Source of the DNA: Symsagittifera roscoffensis
Lineage: Eukaryota; Xenacoelomorpha; Acoela; Convolutidae
Direction: 5' to 3'
Assembly: GCF_963678635.1 (NCBI RefSeq)
Contig: NC_087069.1
Span: 49,247,892-49,307,891, forward strand
DNA: 60,000 bases
In this document: positions 11,621 through 20,764 of the stretch, in pieces
Position numbering within the stretch: the first letter of the stretch is position 1
Layout: the number at the start of each line of letters is the position of its first letter
Notes under the pieces: generated by a model
Databases searched by the model: none
The model's input: only the letters and a program-made list of their open reading frames with translations
What the model was told of the DNA's origin: nothing
Translations under genes and position numbers: made by a program

Positions 11621-12509
11621 ACAGCTTAGCAAACCCAGCCTCGACCCTTCAGTCATGTTTTAGCTATTTATTGAATTTTCACTCTGAACAATATTTCCTT
11701 CTTTTGCTCTTTTCCTTTTTTCCTTCATCTTTGCATTTCAATGTAACCAAAAAATGATTATATCAGAGCAAAGCCCTGAACGTTGTGACTGTGCTTTAGT
11801 ATATTTGTGAAGCAAGCATTTGATTCAAAAAAATCAATGAAATTGATTTAAAAAGAATAGACAATAAATTCAAAACATATGCAAAAAAAAACAAAATGAC
11901 TTTTTTTTCACTTATAACAAAATTTTAAATAGACCAAATTGCCTGGAGCATTTTTAAAGGTAGATTAAATCTCCGGTTACTTGTTGTTGGCACAAAAATT
12001 ATTGCGCAATAACTGCCGTAAATTGGGCAAACTCGTTATCTTTAGAACCCCAAAATTTAACAAAAAAATTAATCACAGGTGAATTTTTTTAGATTTGAGC
12101 TCAGAAAAACAACAATTCTTGAGTACAATATAAACTCGAAAAAAAATTTAAAATTTTAGTTGAAAAGTCAACCCTTCTCTGGAGAAAAAACCAACCGAGC
12201 ATAAATAATCCATCATTTTTCGAAATTCTAAACAGAAAGAAGTATTTTAACATTGTCATATGAAATTTAGTATGATGAACAACCTTATAAAAGTGAACAG
12301 TTTGTTTTTCAAACCTTACATTGTAACTATACACAATTTTAGCCAATTTTACATTTAACACAGCAAAAAGCCCTGAACATTTAAAAATTCATCACGAAGT
12401 TAGCCATATTAACAGGTAAAACTACTACAAAACAGAAGCATTAAAAAAGAAAAGGGCCTCTTTTTATGTCATATTTTAATCAACTATGTTGTTTTTTTTT
12501 TCATTTTAG
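11621..12509. other. Intronic DNA with nothing recognisable
   Basis: AT-rich and without a convincing exon. The 86-codon minus-strand frame at 12101-12361 is Phe/Lys/Leu-rich, typical of chance frames in this composition. A pyrimidine tract leads into the acceptor of the exon at 12510. Confidence 0.4.
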
Positions 12510-12578
12510 TTCTGCACCGTTAATCAAGAAACACTGGTTCCAACTATGACCTACCCAGTATTTGTCAGTGAAATTTAT
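12510..12578 (+). CDS. Internal exon of a host gene (69 nt)
   Basis: A strong acceptor (poly-T then cattttag) and a perfect donor (gtaagt) bound 69 bases open only in phase 0. They encode 23 residues beginning Phe-Cys-Thr-Val and ending Glu-Ile-Tyr. The phase-0 exit matches the phase-0 entry of the exon at 12951. Same strand and style suggest this is the 3' half of the gene begun at 2151, but the phase-1 exit of exon 2 means an intervening exon is missing, so it could also be a separate gene. Confidence 0.6.
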
Positions 12579-12950
12579 GTAAGTGTGTTTCTATTAATTG
12601 TTGCTTCAGTTATGCTCTCATTTGAGTTGCCATTTCCAGATATACTTTCGAAAAGCCCATAATGCGCCACTCTTATCTGTGAATTGAAAAAAAATGGATC
12701 TTCTCTATGTTCCTCATATGTTTTGTAATTCATTTTTGTAAATTTTTGTGCAATGGAAGTTAGAATGGTGGAAAAATCTAGAAAAATGTGATTCATCACA
12801 GTTTAAATCGCAACATCACGCATTTAGCTATAATAACAGATAAAATACTACAAAACAGAAGCATTAAGAAAACTTTGAAATAGCGAGGGGAAAAGAGAGA
12901 GGATATTGAAAAAAGCGAATAATGTGTAGTTTATTTTGTTTTCTGAACAG

Positions 12951-13101
12951 GGATTGGGAGTTGGAAAGAGGAGTGTCTTTGAACAGGAAAAAGGAGTGTT
13001 TGCCACTTTCATATGCGACCAGTCAACTCCTGGGCTAAACCTCACTGTTGAAAATGAGATATTGGAGGGTGACACTTACCATCACCCATTGTATCTGAAA
13101 G
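12951..13101 (+). CDS. Internal exon of a host gene (151 nt)
   Basis: Bounded by acceptor ttttgttttctgaacag and donor AG|GTAGAC. It enters in phase 0, leaves in phase 1, and encodes 50 residues with one Cys, a possible N-glycosylation site (Asn-Leu-Thr) and a Glu/Asp-rich second half. Composition and balance are protein-like and richer in G/C than the surroundings. The join to the exon at 14311 is in frame and leads directly to a stop codon, which supports the model. Product not recognised; an extracellular protein is inferred only from the signal peptide of exon 1. Confidence 0.65.
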
Positions 13102-13314
13102 GTAGACAAAAACATTGTATAAGTAATGTTAACGTAATATTTTTACTCTAATATTATTTGGAACTTCAATAAGGTTCAAAACCTGATTTACTACAATAAG
13201 TAAGCGGAGTGCTTTCAAAGTAACCGGATTTTAAAGTTGTGAGTTTTATTGTTTAATAGCTTGTTCTACAAAAAACTGCTAAAATGCTAAAAAAAAAACA
13301 AGATTTTACCTCCT

Positions 13315-14241
13315 CGGTTTGACTATAATTGCTTATCATACAATTTTTGAATATGAAAAAATGATTATCATAAAGTTTTGTACAATTCAATAGATACAGA
13401 AAATGTTAAGAAAACTCTAACAAAAGCATTTTTTATAAATGGAAATTGTAGGATACGCATTTTTTAATGAACCAAAAAATTGACTGGGATCTCGAAACTC
13501 TTGGGATCGGTTGGTGACCGAACACAAGTGACTTAAACCCTGATTTACTCAAAACTAGATTCACCAAAGGGTTGATCGTCTGGTATTCACAATGTATTGG
13601 TAATTACCTGAACTTTGTAACAATTCTCTTCACAAACCAAATACTGAAAGCATCAAACTTTTAAATTGAGGCAAAAATTTTCAAGATTGTTTAATTTTCA
13701 AATTGGGTGTTTCAAGTTATCTGACATTGATCAAGGCATATATAAATAGGCCATACAAAAAATAGGAAAATTTAGCCTGTTTGAAAAAATTAATCCAGAG
13801 AAACGGAAAAAAAATCAATTTTTTTTGTATTCAGGACTACGTTATGCAGAGAAAAACTTGCATACAATATGGTTCTTTCGGAAAGTGTTTAATTAAGTAC
13901 AAAATTCAAAGCGCAGTTGAAAAAAAATCAATAAAAATTTTGGAGCAATTTCAATATTAAGGAAAAATTTTCGTTGTTGCCACCAAGGAAAAGCTAGTCG
14001 TATAGTTTTCATATATGGAAACAGTATGATAACCATTTTTTTTTCCAAAAAATGAAACCTTGTTTGTTTTTCATCACCAAAATGTTTTTTGTTCAAATAG
14101 CCACATAAACTAGTTCGAATTTTTTTTCAATGATTTTTTGAAATTGTATGAAAATTTTATGAGTAGCACTTTTCCATACTGTTGATATTTTCGGTGTATG
14201 GAATTTCAAGACAAGCATTTTCGGTGTATGGAGGTCAACTC
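13315..14241 (+). mobile_element. Inverted-repeat DNA element (family M), forward copy
   Basis: About 927 bases lie between a degraded CGGTTTGAC start and GAGGTCAACTC end, corresponding to the CGGGTTGACC/GGTCAACCCG ends at 55667-56602. It shares 'gtgaccgaacacaagtgact', the short 'ttatcataca' palindromes, and 'ccatacaaaaaatag'-type and 'actacgttatgca' phrases with the other copies. No transposase ORF is seen. It sits entirely within the last intron of the host gene. Confidence 0.65.
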
Positions 14242-14310
14242 TTGTAATTATCTGATCAAATCTGAATATCTTATTGTAGGCCGGAAAATATAAAAAATCT
14301 AATTTTTCAG

Positions 14311-14345
14311 GAATTGATGCTTGTGCTGAGGTGTTTGAATATTAA
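14311..14345 (+). CDS. Terminal exon of the host gene
   Basis: The acceptor aatttttcag is followed by two bases completing the phase-1 codon of the previous exon, then Ile-Asp-Ala-Cys-Ala-Glu-Val-Phe-Glu-Tyr and TAA at 14343-14345. The short acidic end with a Cys suits a small secreted protein. Confidence 0.6.
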
Positions 14346-14690
14346 TTGGCGAATGACTTCAACTGCACTGCTCCCTGCCTCAGCTTTAAAATAGTTAGAA
14401 GACTACCAAAGTTAAAAGTTAACGCGCTAAAAGTTGAGGTTGTTTTGTTCTTTAGTTATCAAATTAATTTTTTTAATGAACTTTATTTTATATTTATGAG
14501 TGAATGGAAAACTTTGTTTTATACTACAAATGTAATTATATTTTTTTAGGTAGAACAGTTTTGAAATCAAAGTGAAATATACACTGTGAGTGAAATATCA
14601 TATTCGAAAGTTCGCTTACAAAACGTATGTTAATGTATTCATAACTCGTAGTCATAATTAATAAACAAAGTGCTCATTATCTAGCGAGTG
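14346..14690 (+). terminator. 3' UTR and polyadenylation signal of the host gene
   Basis: An AATAAA hexamer lies at 14660-14665, about 315 bases after the stop, in AT-rich sequence followed by a GT-containing stretch. That is the expected arrangement for the end of the transcript. The 67-codon frame at 14346-14549 is Phe-rich and considered chance. Confidence 0.45.
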
Positions 14691-15312
14691 AGACTTCTGC
14701 CTGAGCTTCTGAAGTTTGAGTCCTTAAAGAAAAGAAGCATATCTTGTATCTTAAATTACTTCCATTTGTGGCATGCTTGATCAATGGCTACAACCTTTGT
14801 TTTTTAACAACAAGAGTTGAGCTAATTTTCATGTAACGAAACGTTTTCTTTTGTTTCTCGGCTGTGACAGTTTTTAAAAACGGCTTTTTGATGTGATATC
14901 ATTTCGCTTTAAATTGAAAAATTCTAATTAAAGGTTACACAAAAAACTGAAAAGTTTCCAATAAAAAGTAAAATTAGGCAATCAATTTTTTTAGAACATT
15001 CACAACAAATTTTTTCAACCTTTTTGAGTCGCAGAAAGCAAGCTGCTGAATTCTTCACCTCAATTCTGTTTGGAGCACTGTGATGTGGTCCGTAAATAGC
15101 GCGTTGAGCAAAAATCTAATAAGCAATAAAATTGACGGTTTTTAAATATAATATCGTGCAAAAAAAAGAAATTGTTGAAGCTTCAGTTTATGCTTCTCCG
15201 GCCTAAAAACAAAAAAAACGCAAGGTTCAAATTAAGTTTGTATGCAGTAATTAAAAATTAAAAAATTCAATGATAGTTTTGCAAACGTTTTTTTTTCATA
15301 ATCATTTTCAAA
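14691..15312. other. Intergenic DNA, nothing recognised
   Basis: AT-rich spacer between the host gene end and the non-LTR retroelement remnant. No ORF or repeat structure was identified. Confidence 0.4.
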
Positions 15313-17712
15313 GTGAGAAACGCTATGCGGTGGCTCTCGGAGAGAGCAAGCGGGGTTGTGCTTAATCCGATGCAAGAGGTGAAGAAAGGTGTGACCGTTT
15401 TAGAGACTTTAAAGTCAAAGCGTCCAGAGCCACACAAATCACATCTCTCTTCGCGATTGCAAGTGCCAGTTTTACCGGACTTTGAAGATGTTATAATCAG
15501 TTCGTTTCCATTGAAAAGACGACACGTTCTTTGCAGGGCAGTTCGGGAGCTTCGGGAACAGATTCTGAGCATTGGCAGACGGTTTTATTGCGTCATGGGG
15601 CTCACAGTTTACAATTGAGAGACGAAGTTGCAACTCTCGCCACAAAAATGTGCAATCAAATCTTACCATGGTCGAAAGAGCGAGCACTCTTTTCTGGAAG
15701 ATTGATTGCGCTTGATATATGTTCTGGCGTGCGACCTATAGGCATAATTTTGCAGAAGAATTTGCAAAAGTGTGGCTGAGTTCACAAAAATTGACCTTGA
15801 AGAAACATGTTCGACTGATCATTTAGCTTGTGGGCTAAAGCTGGCGTTGAAGGTGCAATTCATGCGCTCTCTGATCATTTTGATAACAACAAGGAAGATG
15901 GCTGTGGCATGCTGTTGATGGATGCATCAAATGCTTCCAACTCGCTCAATCGTGAAATAGCGTTGTGGAATGCTCGAATTTTGTGGCCTATATGTTCTAG
16001 ATTTCTCTTCAATACTTTCAGAGGTTTCGCGTCGCTTTTCGTTGCTGGCGTCAATGGAGTGATATACAGTAGGGAAGGAACAACACAGGGAAACCCACTG
16101 GCAATGTTCTTCTATGGTGTTTCACTTCTTCCCCTGATTCGGAAGTTAAACGATCCGAACAATGTGTTACAAAGTTGGTACGCTGATGATTCTGCGGCCA
16201 TAGCAAAACTCAAGAAATTATAGATATGGCTCAAAAACTTTATTGAGGAAGGTCCCGCGTTCGGTTACTTTACAGAGCCTTCCAAAAGTCTTCTGACTGT
16301 CGATAAACAATATGCTGAAGAAGCGCATCACATACTTGACAAGTACTCGATTACTATAGTGGAAGGGAAGAGGTTTTTGGACGGTTTCATTGGAGACGGA
16401 AATAAGAAGGACATCTACTTGAAAAAGGAAGAACTTGAATGGGTAGACAAAATTGGGAAACTTTCTTTTGTGGCAAAAACAGAACCACAATGTGCTTTAT
16501 CAGGACTGACTAAGTCCCTACAAGCGGAATGGAATTTTTCCCATCGTGCTTTGGGTGGTTCTAGTCAGCTTTTTGAGCCGCTAGAGAACCTTCTGATGGA
16601 GAAATTCTTAAATACTTGGAACTTCGTCGATTTCATCAATGGAGAGACGTCTCTTTTGTTTGCCAGCAAGAAAGGGAGGTCTTGGAGTGTCTAACCCAAC
16701 CAGTATCGCTGATGAGTCTTACAACACGTCACGGGAAGCAGTTACGGTTCCTTATGGTGCTACTGTTGATCAGCACGGTTTTTCCCATGAAGACCACAGA
16801 AAGCAAATGTCTCGATTGCGGAAAAAACATCATCAAATAATGGAAGAAAAACATGAAGAGTTGTTGGGGGAGTTATTGAATGAGCTACCAGCAGACCAAG
16901 TTCGTGCAGTAAAAATAATCAATGAAGGAAGCTTGTCTGCATGGCTGACAGCGTTACCGATTGCTGCAGAAAATTTGATCTTTTAGAAGTGGATTTTCGG
17001 GATGCATTGAGTGTCCAGTATAACAAAAACTTGAAAGCTTCGCCAATTTTTTGTGATGGTTGCCAGTTACCATTCACCCTACGGCATGCGTTAGCGTGCA
17101 AAAAAAGGTGGTCTCTTAACTTTGCGGCACAAGGAGATTAGGGTTGCTGTAGGCGACTTAGCTTCTTTAGTGTGGAAGGATGTACAGAGAGAGCCTGTTG
17201 TTAGAGAATAGAGCCCGCAAGATGAGACACCTGCATTAGTTGCAGATTTGTTTTGTCGTGGAATTTATGTTAGACAGGGAGGAGCGTCTTTTGATATTCG
17301 TGTCTCTGACACTGACGCCATCTCCTATCAGAAGAGAAGCCCCATGAGTGTTTTGCACTCAGCAGAGGTTGAGAAAAAGACAAAATATTCAGACGCGTGT
17401 CAGGAAAGACATATGTCTTTCTTTCCTCTTGTCGTGTCTGTTGATGGGATGCTCGCTCCAGAATTTGTAAGTTTTCTTCGGAGAATAGGAGAAGCCTTAT
17501 CTACCAAGTGGGAGAAACCCTATAGTAAAACTATTAACTGGGTGAAGTGCCGGCTGTCTTTTGCCGTGCTCCGTGCTTCCAGTGTGTGCTTCCGATGCAC
17601 AAGGACTAAGTGGAGGAGTCTTGGCTCAGACCATGATTTCTTACCCAAGAGAAAAATTTATGGATGTTTTACAATGAAAAGAAATTGGCCAGCTATGTGC
17701 AAACTCTGCTAG
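15313..17712 (+). pseudogene. Broken non-LTR retroelement RT with endonuclease-like C-terminus
   Basis: Successive frames give one RT protein interrupted by stops and frameshifts. In order: GRLIALDICSGVRPIG (about 15700-15750); LLMDASNASNSLNREIALWN, the first catalytic Asp block (about 15910-15970); SREGTTQGNPLAMFFYG (about 16068-16120); and SWYADDSAA with the catalytic YADD (about 16175-16200). A thumb-like region follows, then C-x2-C-x6-H-x3-C with HALACKK at about 17055-17105. The C-terminal region has FDIRVSDTDA and EVEKKTKY (about 17290-17390), arranged like a PD-(D/E)xK restriction-like nuclease. Similar RT plus knuckle plus nuclease proteins are known to me from many aquatic invertebrate genomes. 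The copy is inactive: stops at about 15777 and 16221 and several frameshifts. Composition is less AT-rich than its surroundings. Confidence 0.75.
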
Positions 17713-18636
17713 TAATGTAAAACGTGGACTAAACAAAACAAAAATGTTGAAAAAATGAACCAAAAAGATAATTGACTGATTTGAAATAAAAAACAAAAAA
17801 AAAATTCAAAGTGCATTCATTGTAACTATTGTTTTGATAAATGAGCTCATTATTTTCTCCTTATGCCAAGATCAACGATACAGTAAGTTCGCTTTGTTTC
17901 CTTTTTTAACAGTAATATAAATAGTGAAGACTCTTATGTAGCTGATTTTGTTTTCAAACAAATTTCTCAAAAGGTGTATAAATCTCTAAAAACTACAGAT
18001 GTGAATTCATACATATTGATGCATTGATGAGGCCACTATGGTTGATATTCACATTTTGAGTTCAATTGAAATTCATCTGCTGAAAATCATCTGAATAGCA
18101 CGCTCCAAACACGATCTTGGAAATGGCGGAATATAAACTTTATCTGTTGACCAAGTTTGCTCAAGTTGGGTTAACGTTACCATAGAAGCGCCAATCAAGA
18201 AACAATCAGAAATTCAAAAAGCTCGAAGGGCATCTATTTTTTCTGTTTGTAAGTTGTAAGTTTGAAAGTTGAGATTTTCAATAAAATCGGTGTTTTTTTA
18301 TGTTTACTTGCGTTCTTTTTCAACCTTTGATTGGCTTTGTTTTTCAAAACAAAAATTGAAGTAGTTATTTTTGTGTTAAAAGTACATTACTTTCCAGTTC
18401 ATATAAATTATAATTTGTTTAAAATTTTATTTAAAAAAATTTCTTTATTTTTACAAAAAGAATAAAACATTCATTTATGGTTCAACTAAAAATAATCTAC
18501 GGTAGAGACAATAAAAAGTCGTCGGCATGACGCAACCTGACTCCATGACGCAACCTGAAAAACCTTGAAATTAACCCTAATAAGAAGGAGCATAGCACGG
18601 AATTCCGTTTCATATCTGAAATAAATTTTAAACTAG
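17713..18636. other. Intergenic DNA before LTR element A
   Basis: No gene is visible. A 15-base phrase (catgacgcaacctga) occurs twice within 20 bases near 18527-18560. The last four bases before the element, CTAG at 18633-18636, form its target-site duplication. Confidence 0.45.
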
Positions 18637-19046
18637 GGGAACCTGATGTAAATTACATTTTATGATTGGATAAATTAGATATTTTACCACTGTAAAGTAT
18701 TTAATATTAACCAATCATGATCCATCTAACTAACAACCCACTTATTTGTAAGTGCTGAAATTACTTGTAATTTCAGCACCAGAGAGATTTGAATTTAACT
18801 TAGAAATTAGTTGCCTCTCCAAGAGAACTTCAGCAGCCGCAATAAACCAGTATACCCTAGATCTATTGAGCCTAGCAGAGACTAGTTAAACAACCTGAGA
18901 CTAGATAGTATAAGAGTAAGATTAGGATCGGTATTAGACTAAGAAGTTGCACGAATCTATCCGGCCGAAAATAAGATAGCGTGACGAGCAGACGGTGTAC
19001 CCTATCCGAAATTACTCTATGAGTTAAGACCATTGGTTATAACTCA
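18637..19046 (+). repeat. 5' LTR of element A
   Basis: 410 bp ending in CA, followed two bases later by the primer-binding site. By comparison with the other three LTRs the first base is T (TGGAACC...); here it is G. It holds a near-perfect 28-base palindrome (18752-18779) and an AATAAA polyadenylation hexamer at 18841-18846. Five differences from the 3' LTR were counted by eye. Confidence 0.92.
18752..18779. promoter_or_regulatory. 28-base inverted repeat in the LTR
   Basis: Arms of 13 bases (gtgctgaaattac and its exact complement) flank a 2-base loop. The same hairpin is present with one mismatch in the 3' LTR of A (around 34720-34747) and in both LTRs of B. It could be a regulator binding site or an RNA stem; the sequence does not decide which. 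Confidence 0.7.
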
Positions 19047-19048
19047 TC

Positions 19049-19071
19049 TGGTGCGACCATAAGTCTCGAAC
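19049..19071 (+). other. Primer-binding site, element A
   Basis: Two bases after the LTR comes TGGTGCGACC..., beginning with the TGG that pairs with the CCA end of a tRNA. The stretch through 'gtctcgaac' is identical in copy B. It would pair with a tRNA ending GGTCGCACCA. I could not assign it to a named tRNA from memory. Confidence 0.75.
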
Positions 19072-19133
19072 AAGACCTTAATAGCTTAGAATTAACCAAA
19101 AATAGATTAGAATTTAGACAAAACATTTTTAAA

Positions 19134-19367
19134 ATGTTATACGACGATAATTTAATCGAAATGTCTCTACGACTCAATAGATCAGAGCCAATATTCCGAA
19201 CGATAACAGAACTACCCGGAATTGGAAGAAGACCATGAACCAGGAACGACATACGACAAAGTAGAAACTTACCAAATAGTTATATGATAGTACGGCAAAA
19301 GCCAACACAAACTTTTATATTTAGAATTTTATTAGCAATGAATTTAGATTTTCATTTACAAACATAA
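19134..19367 (+). pseudogene. ORF-L, leader ORF, copy A (one in-frame stop)
   Basis: This matches the 77-codon leader ORF of copy B (53513-53746) along its whole length, with the same start and end codons. Codon 35 is TGA (19236-19238) where B has CGA. After the stop the frame is still clear, and many of the A/B differences are synonymous (for example TTG/TTA, GTT/GTA, CGA/AGA, CTA/TTA, TTC/TTT). That pattern implies the ORF was translated and selected until recently. The product is small and Arg-rich in its middle; no known family was recognised. It lies in the RNA leader upstream of gag, so it would be the first ORF met by a scanning ribosome. Confidence 0.6.
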
Positions 19368-19695
19368 AATCTTGAAGTCAATCTTCATGATCATTACAGG
19401 CGCTAAACAAAACTATTAATGTACAATAAAGATTGATAAAAAGATCTCAGATCGTTTTCCTAAAAACTCTGCAGTATTATATAAAACATGTTTGGAAAAT
19501 ATTTATTGAAAATCAAAACAAAAATTAGTAGCATGACAATAAACTGTTAGTAATCATGAAATCATCAGTTGTCCCAGCTTCATCACCTAAAACATAACAG
19601 CAATCATAAGCTCACTAATATCATTAAAACACTAAATCTTTTTCTTAAACAAATTTAAACCATTTTAAACTTAAATTCACTTAATTTTAAAATCA

Positions 19696-19780
19696 GATCA
19701 TCAAGGCTTATCCTTGGATCTTAATTAATTTTCTATTTAATTAAATTTAAAACTTGATCATCAAGGCCTATCTTTGGATC
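19696..19780 (+). promoter_or_regulatory. Paired leader hairpins, element A
   Basis: Two 25-base units (19696-19720 and 19756-19780), 60 bases apart, each fold as GATC-(AT bulge)-CAAGG / loop / CCTTG-GATC. The second unit in A carries two changes that keep most pairing. Copy B has two units with the same 60-base spacing (53097-53121, 53157-53181). Retroviral leaders carry dimerisation and packaging hairpins in this position, so such a role is a reasonable inference. Confidence 0.6.
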
Positions 19781-19819
19781 AAAAAGAACAATTTTGTTCT
19801 CCCCCACCCACTTAGCTAG

Positions 19820-20200
19820 TGTCTAACGACCTCAAACGTCGATTCACTATCCAACCCTTTCAAAAAACCCAACACTAATAGAAATTTTTGAACAAAACTA
19901 ATCATTCAAATTAAGATAAACAGTGAAGAACTTCGGTTATTCATCCTTCACTTGAACCCTCCTCTTATCAAGACCCAGGATAAATCTTAGACTTAGTATT
20001 TAAAATAGTATCTAACGAACTACTCGCGTTCTAATTATACCTGAACCTTGTGTATCGATTTACTATTCTCCAACCTTTGAACACAATCACTACCCCTAAG
20101 TAAAATTAAGTAAGTTAACACCTTAGCTTATACTAGCCACGAGAAAGTAAAAAATCATTCTTCGGAATCGATATACTTTTCTCTCCAACCCTGAACAAAT
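19820..20200 (+). promoter_or_regulatory. Threefold leader motif and candidate splice donor
   Basis: A motif of the form TCGAT-(t/c)ACT-(a/t)TTCTCCAACC-CTGAAC occurs three times (about 19840, 20055, 20167). 'gacccagg' follows or precedes two of them, and variants of 'gtatctaacga' introduce two. The same three units occur in copy B (about 52690, 52810, 53030). Between units 2 and 3, 'gtaagt' at 20110-20115 is conserved in B and is the best leader splice donor for making downstream mRNAs. Function is inferred from position only. Confidence 0.45.
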
Positions 20201-20296
20201 AGACCCAGGTTAAGCTAACCAAAAAATCGTAAGGACTAACAGTTTAAGAAAATAGAAATCATCTAACAACTTTTTGCATCCGTCATCCTAAACCTT

Positions 20297-20764
20297 ATGT
20301 CATTTAAAAATCTAGGAAACAAACAAACAATCGTTTTACACAACTGTGAAATAGATAACAAAAAATACGACCTTGTAATCACACCTCATACACAAACAGT
20401 TGGATATATTAGAACAAAACGACAAACACTAAAAAAGAAAATCATGACAAAACAAAGACAAATAACACGAAAAAGATTTTCCAAAATTAGAAACGCATTT
20501 TCAGAATCAGAAGCCAGCAATTTAGACGAACTTTATAAATTAAAAGAATCTATTGATAAAAATTGACCCATTCACGATCAATTATATTTTTCCGACTCAG
20601 AAACAACTTCAAATTCATCAAAAAGAGGAAAAAGAAGAATAAAAAAGCAATATAAACACAAACCAGTACACTTGTATAATTGGAATCAACCAATTAGACA
20701 CATCGATAATTACCTATTAACAGTCATTAAACAAAAAAATGAGCCAAACACACACTCCAAGTGA
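20297..20764 (+). pseudogene. ORF-X1 (basic 155-aa protein), copy A, one in-frame stop
   Basis: Copy B has an intact 155-codon ORF here (52114-52581). In A, codon 90 is TGA (20564-20566) in place of TGC; the rest of the frame is open to its TGA at 20762-20764. The protein is rich in Lys and Arg (KTKRQTLKKK, KQRQITRKRF), has an acidic Ser-rich patch in the middle and a second basic patch (GKRRIKKQYKHK in B). The end overlaps the gag start by 26 nt in another frame. Most differences between copies are synonymous. A nucleic-acid-binding accessory role is suggested by composition alone. Confidence 0.65.
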
